Shown: one piece after another, positions 27,598-34,061 of the stretch
How the letters are laid out: each line of letters begins with the position of its first letter
How positions within the stretch are numbered: position 1 is the first letter of the stretch
Virus record (IMG/VR): IMGVR_UViG_3300027983_000037
Coordinates: 1 to 39,303 of that record
Source of the DNA: a virus
DNA length: 39,303 nucleotides
Reading direction: 5' to 3' (one strand)
Position numbers and translations under genes: made by a program
Notes under the pieces: generated by a model
What the model was told of the DNA's origin: nothing
Databases searched by the model: none
The model's input: the letters and a program-made list of their open reading frames with translations, nothing else

Positions 27598-27797
27598 TTT
27601 GATTTTGCTTTCTTGTTATTATAATAGGCAGATTCCGCCTGCCAGGTTTTCCATTCTGCTCGATCCAGTACTCTACACATACTTGTATAGGCATCATATA
27701 ACTTATTACATTCTAATGCTATGCCTTTTTCTGCTTTTTCTAGAGCCTTCCACTTTTCGCGGGCTATAGTTGATTTATTAAGTATTTTCGGTTTCAT
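27594..27797 (-). CDS. Coiled-coil repeat protein, tandem copy 2
   Basis: 67 residues with AREKWKALEKAEKG and AEWKTWQAESAYYNNKKAKS, aligned with its two neighbours by the KW..LE and AE.AY positions. Overlaps both by ATGA. Function unknown. Confidence 0.5.
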   Translation of the reverse strand: MKPKILNKSTIAREKWKALEKAEKGIALECNKLYDAYTSMCRVLDRAEWKTWQAESAYYNNKKAKSK

Positions 27798-28126
27798 TTT
27801 GATCTCGTCTTTTTAATTTCTTTTACTTTCATCTCTACTTCCTTGACTTCCTTGTCTGAAAGACCAAGAAAATCTTGAACTGTACCAGTCATCCAGCCAC
27901 TTTTCATCTCTTCTTCTTCTTCCTTAAGAGCATAGTATTCTCCCTCAGCTTCGTATTCCAATTGAACAGCCTTATTGAGTGCAGCTGATGTTTTATTGTT
28001 CGCTATACAAGACTTGTTATCTGCTATATCGGCTGCTTTTGCTGCCTTTGCCAGAAGTTTCCACTTTGTATAGGCCGCTTTGGATGGTTTTGGTTTATGT
28101 GGTGTTTTGATTGATTTAGATTTCAC
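27794..28126 (-). CDS. Coiled-coil repeat protein, tandem copy 1 (GTG start)
   Basis: 110 residues from GTG 28126, which overlaps the upstream TGA (GTGA). It has AYTKWKLLAKAAKA and YEAEGEYYALKEEEEE in the positions shared with the two following paralogues, plus a C-terminal extension rich in Lys/Glu. Basic Pro/Lys-rich N-terminus. Function unknown. Confidence 0.5.
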   Translation of the reverse strand: MKSKSIKTPHKPKPSKAAYTKWKLLAKAAKAADIADNKSCIANNKTSAALNKAVQLEYEAEGEYYALKEEEEEMKSGWMTGTVQDFLGLSDKEVKEVEMKVKEIKKTRSK

Positions 28127-28344
28127 GTAATTTCCTTTTGCGCTCTGAAGTCGCTAATTCCTTGTTTGCCAATCATGTCTCCGGCATCAACTGCCGCATT
28201 TTGATCAACCAAATACTCTGCAATAGCTTCGTTGGTCTCATCTTCGGTGTTGAATCGAAGGGGCTGATCATCGTCTAACCATCCAGCATCATCTCAACCA
28301 TAAAAAAAGTTGTGTGCTACATACCAATGTTGTTTTGTTTTCAT
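28123..28344 (-). pseudogene. Small gene interrupted by an in-frame TGA
   Basis: From ATG 28344 the frame reads 16 residues (MKTKQHWYVAHNFFYG), then TGA at 28296-28294, then continues openly for 56 residues (DDAGWLDDDQPLRFNTEDE onward) to a TGA that overlaps the next GTG start. The context suggests an original Trp codon (TGG to TGA). The intact coupling at both ends argues for a recent mutation, a sequencing error or programmed read-through. TGA is a normal stop elsewhere here, so general recoding is excluded. Confidence 0.6.
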
Positions 28345-28345
28345 A

Positions 28346-28624
28346 TTAGATTTCTTTGTGGATATAAAATGTGATTCCGGCCTTCTTGCGGTTCTTCATC
28401 ACCTTCTCATAAGTAGCACGAATCCGCAGCATCATGAATGAACTCTTGACGAGGAATCCATGATCTCTTATGCCATCCGCAAAAAAGTAACCAGTACCAG
28501 TCTGTGCTTGTTTCTGAGCACGAGTAAGCTTCTTGAATGCTAACTCCATGCCAGGCATGTCTTTAGATTCGATGGTGAAGGAGTATTCTTTAGACTTGAG
28601 GGGTGACTTGAGGGGTGTTTTCAT
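28346..28624 (-). CDS. Hypothetical basic protein
   Basis: 92 residues from ATG 28624, chosen because the -10 box GAGAAT ends 7 nt upstream; a longer frame would start before the transcript. Lys-rich N-terminus (MKTPLKSPLKSKEY), then alpha/beta. No family recognised. First gene of the DNA ligase operon. Confidence 0.5.
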   Translation of the reverse strand: MKTPLKSPLKSKEYSFTIESKDMPGMELAFKKLTRAQKQAQTGTGYFFADGIRDHGFLVKSSFMMLRIRATYEKVMKNRKKAGITFYIHKEI

Positions 28625-28631
28625 GTGGTGT

Positions 28632-28660
28632 ATTCTCCCATAATGTTGTAAGGGTGTCAA
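28632..28660 (-). promoter_or_regulatory. Sigma70 promoter with TATGG-GAGAAT extended -10
   Basis: TTGACA (28660-28655), 17 bp ending TATGG, GAGAAT (28637-28632), ATG 7 nt on. The same TATGG-GAGAAT-AYACA core occurs at 32141, 35781 and 37572, so this is a distinct subclass. Confidence 0.75.
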
Positions 28661-28728
28661 GCTGATGGGGTGATAATTTGTCATAATTTGTACTGTGGCC
28701 ATGTGTGTAAGCGTAAACGCTAGCGCGA

Positions 28729-28738
28729 TACTATCAAC
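28729..28738 (-). repeat. GTTGATAGTA motif, copy 2
   Basis: Exact copy, about 70 bp upstream of the promoter at 28632-28660 and about 26 bp after the stop of the repeat/RCC1 gene. Confidence 0.6.
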
Positions 28739-28763
28739 TTATTTCGTGGCGGTTGTGCCATTC

Positions 28764-29153
28764 TCATGTTATGTCGCACTGGCCGGAACCGTTGCTTCCC
28801 CACGCTTGCACAGTGCCGTCGGCGCGAAGGGCGATGGTGTGATGGACACCCCCTGCAATCTGTTGGATCATATTAAAAATTGGATTCTTTGATACGATGT
28901 TTACCGTAAACATTGTTGCTTCTTTGTGTCTTAAAACTGCCAACAATACTCTTGCATCTCTGTGTTGTGCTGCCATATGTACTGTATATAAGTCAGCACA
29001 CGAGTGCGCTAGTGCAGCCAGAACCACTATTGGATCAAGGTGATTCGCGGCAAACCGTGTTGTTGAGAAATTAGACTTACCATCTGCTAGAGCCTCTAGT
29101 GCCCATGCTGTGTCAATTGATCGTGCTGCAATTGGAATTGTTCCTGCGTCCAT
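28764..29153 (-). CDS. Miniature alpha-repeat protein fused to a single RCC1 repeat
   Basis: 129 residues. Residues 1-95 hold three alpha-repeats of the family seen at 18343, 18662 and 33441 (LDPIVVLAALAHSCADLYTV, VLLAVLRHKEATMFTV, VSKNPIF). Residues about 99-129 are one textbook RCC1 repeat (IAGGVHHTIALRADGTVQAW, GSNGSGQCD) and then the frame stops. A full RCC1 propeller needs seven such blades, so this is a captured fragment or a truncated fusion. The RCC1 part is more GC-rich than the rest, in favour of recent acquisition. Confidence 0.65.
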   Translation of the reverse strand: MDAGTIPIAARSIDTAWALEALADGKSNFSTTRFAANHLDPIVVLAALAHSCADLYTVHMAAQHRDARVLLAVLRHKEATMFTVNIVSKNPIFNMIQQIAGGVHHTIALRADGTVQAWGSNGSGQCDIT

Positions 29154-29158
29154 GTCTT

Positions 29159-29344
29159 TTATTCCTTACAGGGGATATTGCGATACCCGCCTTCTACCTT
29201 TTCTGTAATGTTAGATTTCACGAGCATAATGTGCATCTTTTCTTCCATGACTGTGAACTCAGCCTTTGCTGTTTCTACAAACTGTTGCGCTTCAAGTACA
29301 TTGTCGCAAGTGAACTCTAGTCTGATTGTTATTTCTCTGCTCAT
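29159..29344 (-). CDS. Hypothetical protein
   Basis: 61 residues from ATG 29344, which overlaps the upstream stop by ATGA. Alternating strand/helix (REITIRLEFTCDNVLEAQQFVETAKAE), possibly a small ferredoxin-like fold. No family recognised. Confidence 0.45.
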   Translation of the reverse strand: MSREITIRLEFTCDNVLEAQQFVETAKAEFTVMEEKMHIMLVKSNITEKVEGGYRNIPCKE

Positions 29345-29862
29345 TTTGTTTCTCCTTCTGTCCTTATTAGTGGGACAATTTCTGTGTATTTTGGAATCAG
29401 GTTGCGTAGATAAGTAAGCCATCGAGTTTGGAAATCGAAGCGTCGAGTTTTCTCGCAGTGCAAGGACAATGCTTTTTGCTCTGTCTTAACAAACGATGAT
29501 TTTGCCCACACTTCGACGACAGCCGCAGCCGCCAACATCTCCACCTCAGCATAAGACAATGAGTGTTCCGCAGCTGCGATCTGTTCTGTTAATCTAGTAA
29601 ATGTCATTTCGGTCTTTGGAATCAAACATTTACCAGTAACATGGTCGATTTGAGCTTTGCCCCTCTTCTCATAATTAATTACCGTCGGCCATGAAAGTAA
29701 ATCTTCACGCTCACAAGGAGTGCCATCGACATCTCTATAATTATCGGTGTCCTTCATGGTTTTTAATTCCTCAAGAGTTGGCGTACTGCGCCATTCCCCC
29801 TGATAAAGAATCCAAGCTGGTGTGCCATCATCGTGATTTTCTGTGTAATCAATTATAGACAT
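29341..29862 (-). CDS. Hypothetical protein
   Basis: 173 residues from ATG 29862. The N-terminal part is polar with Trp residues (GTPAWILYQGEWRSTPT); the rest is helical with an Ala-rich stretch (about 113-130). No family recognised. It follows the CobT-like gene by 13 nt and is in its operon. Confidence 0.45.
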   Translation of the reverse strand: MSIIDYTENHDDGTPAWILYQGEWRSTPTLEELKTMKDTDNYRDVDGTPCEREDLLSWPTVINYEKRGKAQIDHVTGKCLIPKTEMTFTRLTEQIAAAEHSLSYAEVEMLAAAAVVEVWAKSSFVKTEQKALSLHCEKTRRFDFQTRWLTYLRNLIPKYTEIVPLIRTEGETK

Positions 29863-29875
29863 TTGTTTTCTTTCT

Positions 29876-32134
29876 TTACGATGCAATCTGTTCAATGAAC
29901 TTCGTTAAAAGAGCCTTACTTACAAGGTTTGGGCTCATACTCTTACGAAACGCCGTGCATACCTTTGCAACCGATACTGATCCTCTTTGCAAGTTATCCA
30001 GTTCGTTATCGTCGTCGATTGCGAGAGCCGATCCACGAACAACATACATCTCGTCATAACCATTATATCGTGAACCTTGATCGGCGACAAAGAATCCTTC
30101 TTTCTTGAAAGATGATTGCTTTGCAGTCTTATCGGCACCTTTACTGTCAGGATTGGTAAACGCCGATACACAATTATCATGAATTGTGGATTTATTGTAG
30201 ATATAAAATCCGATCACATTTGCTCCAGTTTGTTCTGCATGAATCCGCAACATGACTTTTGTAGACATTGAATTGTACGAATAATAATTATGTTGATCGT
30301 CATCTTTCCAATTCTTATCAAAATACTTTTTGGTGTTGTATGTTTTCTTACTTGCAGGATCAATAAGAAATACTTTGCTATTTGCATTGCTGTTATATGC
30401 AGTACCACCTTCACCGTCAGTAAGGAAGATGGAGCTGCAAATCTGAATGTTATGCTTCTTCTGAAATGCGTTCACAATACTAGATGCCGCAACAATACAC
30501 TCGTTAAGTGGAGTAGAGTGCAAAACCAACAAAGGCGAAACTGCATTTCTTTGGGATATATTAAACATATTTGCCAATGCAGATGTCATTTCTTTCATTG
30601 ACATTGACGAGCTCACAAAGTTCAACAATGCAAAATTATCTAATTGCATGATGCTGGAGTCCATTTTTGGCGCTCCACTCATACATTGGCTATCGTTCGT
30701 GTATGGTGTGCCATCTTTTGATTTCCACGAACCACACTTAACTGATTCAACATCGCCAAGATTTTCGCCCATCATTTCAAGACGAACATGAACACTAGAG
30801 AACGAATAGACCTCAAATGGAATGTTGCATTTCTTGCAAAACAAAGCAATGAGAAAGCATTGTTTGATCGTGTCCTCGATGCAATCTGTCATAGAACTCG
30901 ACCAGTCCACGAACATAACAACGCCGTGATTTTTACCTTCACGAATCGTAACATGACGAGCAAAAATATCTTCTGAAAACTTATATTTCATCATCTTGAC
31001 ACAATCCAAGATTCCTGTCTTGGATATGTTTGTTCTCTTGTGGGCATCTGCAGCCTTCTTCATCTCGAATTGTTTGACCAAGATTCCTACTGATTTCTTG
31101 GATTGAGTGATGAATGTTTTTGCTTTGACCAAAGATTCTTCGAAATACTTATCGGCATCTCGGTAATAACCGCCAGGCTGCTTAATCAGCATTTCTGTAT
31201 GACTGGATCGAATCTGATTGATTTCTGCGGCCGTGATAATGAGATTCTCAAGAATCGGTGCAGGAATTGTTAGATAACTGCAATCCTTTGTTGATTTATC
31301 AACAAGTTTTTCAGAGTTCTTCAAGAATGCCTCATGACACGCCGGCATTGCAGGAGCTACAGAGTTCAGATCGTATCCCTTACCGCCTTGGATTCCGTTA
31401 CACTCTTGTGGTGCATCGCCCTCTTCCCCCTCTTCTCCGCCGCCTTTGACTTTCTTATATGCCATTTGGGGTTCAGGAGGCGGTGCCTTTTCACGATTTT
31501 GACTGATCTCAAAGTCCCAAATATCTTTGGTGATCTGCACAACATCCTCAAATGTTTTTGATTCTGCGATACGATCTACAAAGACTTGCTCTTCAGTAGA
31601 GAATGTAACACCCATGTTTTGTTCGGCAGATACGCCCAACTTGAAATGGAGATTGATTCGATCCATAAAGCATCGCTTTTCAGCTGGGCTTTTCTTCAGA
31701 TCAAAGAAGTCTTTTGCGTTCATGAAATTATACGCCGCAATAAAATCACGGCGCAGGCCTGGAAACTTTGTCTTAATAAGTCGTTCAATGCGAGCATCTT
31801 CTACGATATTCAGATACGACATTGCGATATGCCCGTGCGAATCGCCGCCGATTTCTTGAGCATCCACAGACCATTCGCCTTTGTGCTTTGACGCAGTTTC
31901 ACGAGCATCATCGTATGGTGTGTATAAAGCATGACCAATTTCATGGCCTACCAACATATCATAAGTAGAATTGTCCATGTCTTTCCATACTGGAAGAACA
32001 AGTACACGATTCTTGGTATCAAACATGGCCGTCTTTGATTTAATATCGTGCCTTACCGAGATATTCTCGGTGGCAAGAAGCTGTGCGAGAATACTTTTAG
32101 AACCTTTGTTCACATTATTTTGGGAGTGAGTCAT
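29876..32134 (-). CDS. CobT-like protein: HExxH metallopeptidase-like plus VWA domain
   Basis: 752 residues. Near the N-terminus lies H64-E-I-G-H68 (GHEIGHALYTP) with NIVEDARIERLI (109-120) as the likely third-ligand helix, a zinc-peptidase-like arrangement. After an acidic linker (about 215-245), a von Willebrand A domain (about 403-700) contains D410-W-S-S-S414, the MIDAS DxSxS, and a later IFLTDGEGG. The partner is the CobS-like AAA+ ATPase at 34062: MoxR/CobS ATPases act with VWA proteins to remodel targets or insert metal. Cyanophage cobS genes are known. The target here is unknown; no cobalamin genes are nearby, so chelatase function is doubtful. Confidence 0.8.
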   Translation of the reverse strand: MTHSQNNVNKGSKSILAQLLATENISVRHDIKSKTAMFDTKNRVLVLPVWKDMDNSTYDMLVGHEIGHALYTPYDDARETASKHKGEWSVDAQEIGGDSHGHIAMSYLNIVEDARIERLIKTKFPGLRRDFIAAYNFMNAKDFFDLKKSPAEKRCFMDRINLHFKLGVSAEQNMGVTFSTEEQVFVDRIAESKTFEDVVQITKDIWDFEISQNREKAPPPEPQMAYKKVKGGGEEGEEGDAPQECNGIQGGKGYDLNSVAPAMPACHEAFLKNSEKLVDKSTKDCSYLTIPAPILENLIITAAEINQIRSSHTEMLIKQPGGYYRDADKYFEESLVKAKTFITQSKKSVGILVKQFEMKKAADAHKRTNISKTGILDCVKMMKYKFSEDIFARHVTIREGKNHGVVMFVDWSSSMTDCIEDTIKQCFLIALFCKKCNIPFEVYSFSSVHVRLEMMGENLGDVESVKCGSWKSKDGTPYTNDSQCMSGAPKMDSSIMQLDNFALLNFVSSSMSMKEMTSALANMFNISQRNAVSPLLVLHSTPLNECIVAASSIVNAFQKKHNIQICSSIFLTDGEGGTAYNSNANSKVFLIDPASKKTYNTKKYFDKNWKDDDQHNYYSYNSMSTKVMLRIHAEQTGANVIGFYIYNKSTIHDNCVSAFTNPDSKGADKTAKQSSFKKEGFFVADQGSRYNGYDEMYVVRGSALAIDDDNELDNLQRGSVSVAKVCTAFRKSMSPNLVSKALLTKFIEQIAS

Positions 32135-32231
32135 GTGTATATTCTCCCATGATCATGTCCCGCTGTCAAGCGGTAAGGACAAGAATTATATTATGCAAGT
32201 GCAAAAGTCCGATAACCTTTTTACTATCAAC
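32135..32231 (-). repeat. Duplicated upstream regulatory element, copy 1
   Basis: About 97 bp before the CobT-like gene match 37566-37662 before the gene at 37161. The first 45 bp (promoter) are nearly identical. A middle GTCCGATAAC block and the terminal GTTGATAGTA motif (32222-32231) are also shared. Confidence 0.75.
32141..32169 (-). promoter_or_regulatory. Sigma70 promoter of the CobT-like operon
   Basis: TTGACA (32169-32164), 17 bp ending ATGG, GAGAAT (32146-32141), 6 nt, ATG 32134. Leaderless geometry. Confidence 0.78.
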
Positions 32232-32235
32232 ATTT

Positions 32236-32424
32236 TCAGCCGCATCTGATTCGGCAATCCAGTACAGCAGACTTAAGAGATTGCTCTACGATCTCGACAC
32301 GCTTGGCAAGCGGAAGATCATCAAAGTATTGCGATATGTTTACTGTGATTACAACAGAGCCGCCATCGTACTTATACTTAATCTTGGTGGCTTGTGGCAT
32401 ATTTTGATTTTGATCGTCGTTCAT
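32236..32424 (-). CDS. Hypothetical protein
   Basis: 62 residues from ATG 32424, which overlaps the upstream stop (ATGA). Beta strands (KIKYKYDGGSVVITVNIS) then a helix (AKRVEIVEQSLKSA). Last gene of the CobS operon. No family recognised. Confidence 0.45.
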   Translation of the reverse strand: MNDDQNQNMPQATKIKYKYDGGSVVITVNISQYFDDLPLAKRVEIVEQSLKSAVLDCRIRCG

Positions 32425-32789
32425 TTTGTCTCCCACTTTGCCGCAAGTTCCACCACCGTCTTTGCCTCGTCGGCAACGAATTGCGCTTCATCGGCGGCAC
32501 GGTCTGCCGCCCATGTCAAATCCTCTAATAAATTGCGTACTTTGCCTGTAGCCTCAATATCACCGACTGCAAATGTACTGTGCGCCTTCGCTGCAACTTC
32601 TGCTGCCTGAACTGCCAACTTTGCGGTTCTATCTGCAATAACAATTGCGAATCTATGTGCCCGTGCAAGAGCCGCAGTGAGTTCTTGAGTTGTGGCGGTC
32701 GAATCCGGCACCGAAGCCCATACACCACTCGGTTCAGATTTACCAATCTCGACCAATGTTTCCCAAATTGGGGCTGGTTCTTTGCTCAT
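32421..32789 (-). CDS. Hypothetical Ala-rich helical protein
   Basis: 122 residues from ATG 32789, 1 nt after the upstream stop. Residues about 40-118 form Ala/Glu-rich helices (AALARAHRFAIVIADRTAKLAVQAAEVAA, then WAADRAADEAQFVADEAKTVVELAAK), likely a coiled coil or helical hairpin. No family recognised. Confidence 0.5.
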   Translation of the reverse strand: MSKEPAPIWETLVEIGKSEPSGVWASVPDSTATTQELTAALARAHRFAIVIADRTAKLAVQAAEVAAKAHSTFAVGDIEATGKVRNLLEDLTWAADRAADEAQFVADEAKTVVELAAKWETK

Positions 32790-32790
32790 T

Positions 32791-33174
32791 TCAATACTCC
32801 ACTTCGGCTGTTTCTTCTTCAAGTTTCTTAACATGACCGAGAATACGATCAGCAATATCATCTGCTGTTTCAGCAACAACAATATCGTTCTGATTCTCGG
32901 ATAGCTTAATACTCGACCACCATACAACATCATCGGGGTGTTCCAGTTCGTTCGTCAATGCCGCCACAAAACTGGCCGCAGTAGATGTCATGCTGCTTGG
33001 TTGAACGGATTCACCTGCCAGCCTCATGCGAATGACTGCCTTTTTGTTTTTACACCAAATTACTTCGGCAACAAACCGTTTACACACACGGTGCAGGGGC
33101 TGAACGATAGAATCTTGCGTGGCATTAGTCCACTCGGTTGCAACAAATGTCAGCGATATATCAAAATATGTCAT
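32791..33174 (-). CDS. Hypothetical protein
   Basis: 127 residues, alpha/beta with a Lys/Arg-containing strand (WCKNKKAVIRMRLAGES) and an acidic C-terminal helix. Starts in ATGA overlap with a 13-residue remnant of the alpha-repeat family. No family recognised. Confidence 0.45.
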   Translation of the reverse strand: MTYFDISLTFVATEWTNATQDSIVQPLHRVCKRFVAEVIWCKNKKAVIRMRLAGESVQPSSMTSTAASFVAALTNELEHPDDVVWWSSIKLSENQNDIVVAETADDIADRILGHVKKLEEETAEVEY

Positions 33175-33212
33175 GTTTTTACTTTCTGTAAAATAGGGTT
33201 GTCTCTTGCCAT
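33171..33212 (-). pseudogene. 13-codon remnant of the alpha-repeat family
   Basis: ATG 33212 to TGA 33173-33171 encodes MARDNPILQKVKT, which matches only the last helix of the alpha-repeat proteins (compare ASENPIL, ARMNPIF, AARNPII). It keeps a start 1 nt after the upstream stop and ATGA coupling to the next gene. Most of a former gene was probably deleted while translation coupling was preserved. Confidence 0.5.
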
Positions 33213-33213
33213 T

Positions 33214-33456
33214 TCAATCTTTCATTATTTTCAATTTAATGTTATATCCAAACGGCAGCATTGTAAACCATATATAAAAAATCATATATGGAATCAGGAT
33301 ATACAAAAGAATATTGTCATACCAAGCAAAGTTTGCTCCGATTATCAAGCATATTCCATAATATACTGATAAGACAAACAAACAAATACACGCTCCATTT
33401 GAGAGCAGGTACGATAAAGGACGATAAATAATGTTGGTTTTCAATTGTTTATCCAT
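33214..33456 (-). CDS. Two-pass membrane protein
   Basis: 80 residues with two hydrophobic helices (about 17-38 GACICLFVLSVYYGICLIIG and about 47-68 ILLYILIPYMIFYIWFTML) and basic ends. It overlaps the alpha-repeat gene at 33441 by 16 nt. No family recognised; a host-membrane effector is possible. Confidence 0.55.
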   Translation of the reverse strand: MDKQLKTNIIYRPLSYLLSNGACICLFVLSVYYGICLIIGANFAWYDNILLYILIPYMIFYIWFTMLPFGYNIKLKIMKD

Positions 33457-33656
33457 CCAGTAATGATTGGATTTCTTGCCGCAATAGAAACTGTGCCCGC
33501 ATCAGCATATCTGTGCCTTAATGCAGTCAGAACCACTACTGGATCGTCGCTTGATGCCGCAAGATGTGTGGTATATGTGTCGGCATTGTCCCGCGCCATC
33601 GCTTCCAAATGAAGATCATAGTTTGTTACTTGCTGTTGTGTTGTGCCATCATTCAT
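33441..33656 (-). CDS. Miniature alpha-repeat protein, copy 4
   Basis: 71 residues with two repeats: LEAMARDNADTYTTHLAASS, DPVVVLTALRHRYADAGTV, AARNPII. Same family as 18343, 18662 and 28764. Coupled by ATGA to the acidic protein upstream. Role unknown. Confidence 0.6.
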   Translation of the reverse strand: MNDGTTQQQVTNYDLHLEAMARDNADTYTTHLAASSDDPVVVLTALRHRYADAGTVSIAARNPIITGWINN

Positions 33657-34042
33657 GATCGGTTTTCATCCTCGTAGTTATCCATAGATCGACACTCCAT
33701 CGGCTCGTCGTAGTAGGCGGCCTCGAAATCACTCATCTCATCAGAACGCCCGTACACAAGCTCGCCACGCCAATGACCCTCTTCATTATCGCCGTAATTG
33801 TCCTCATCGTCCTCATCAGGCCGAGCTCGCTCTGTGTCCAAGTCCAAATCATCATCGTCGAATGGATCGAGCTCATCTTCGATATCATCGTCATCGTCAT
33901 CGTCGCCGACATTACCCACTTTGTCATCATCTTCGTCGCCGAAATCTGATTCGCCTGGGTCTGCGAATGGTAAATCAACATCTTCCCTGAAATCGGGATC
34001 GAACGAGCTTGGTTGTGTTTCTGATTGTGTGTTGTTTGTCAT
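33653..34042 (-). CDS. Strongly acidic hypothetical protein
   Basis: 129 residues from ATG 34042, preceded by AAAGGAAA. Asp and Glu dominate (long DDDD runs at about 45-80), suggesting a disordered DNA mimic or a protein that binds basic partners. It follows the CobS-like ATPase by 19 nt. No family recognised. Confidence 0.55.
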   Translation of the reverse strand: MTNNTQSETQPSSFDPDFREDVDLPFADPGESDFGDEDDDKVGNVGDDDDDDDIEDELDPFDDDDLDLDTERARPDEDDEDNYGDNEEGHWRGELVYGRSDEMSDFEAAYYDEPMECRSMDNYEDENRS

Positions 34043-34061
34043 AATGTAGTTTCCTTTTGTA

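Noticed and set aside
30290-31891. Plus-strand frames up to 110 codons opposite the CobT-like gene
   Set aside because: Low-quality composition and no start signals; the opposite strand encodes clear HExxH and VWA domains.
33798-34049. Ser-rich plus-strand frame opposite the acidic protein
   Set aside because: Pure complement of Asp codons (GAT/GAC read as ATC/GTC frames) with no promoter or ribosome-binding site.
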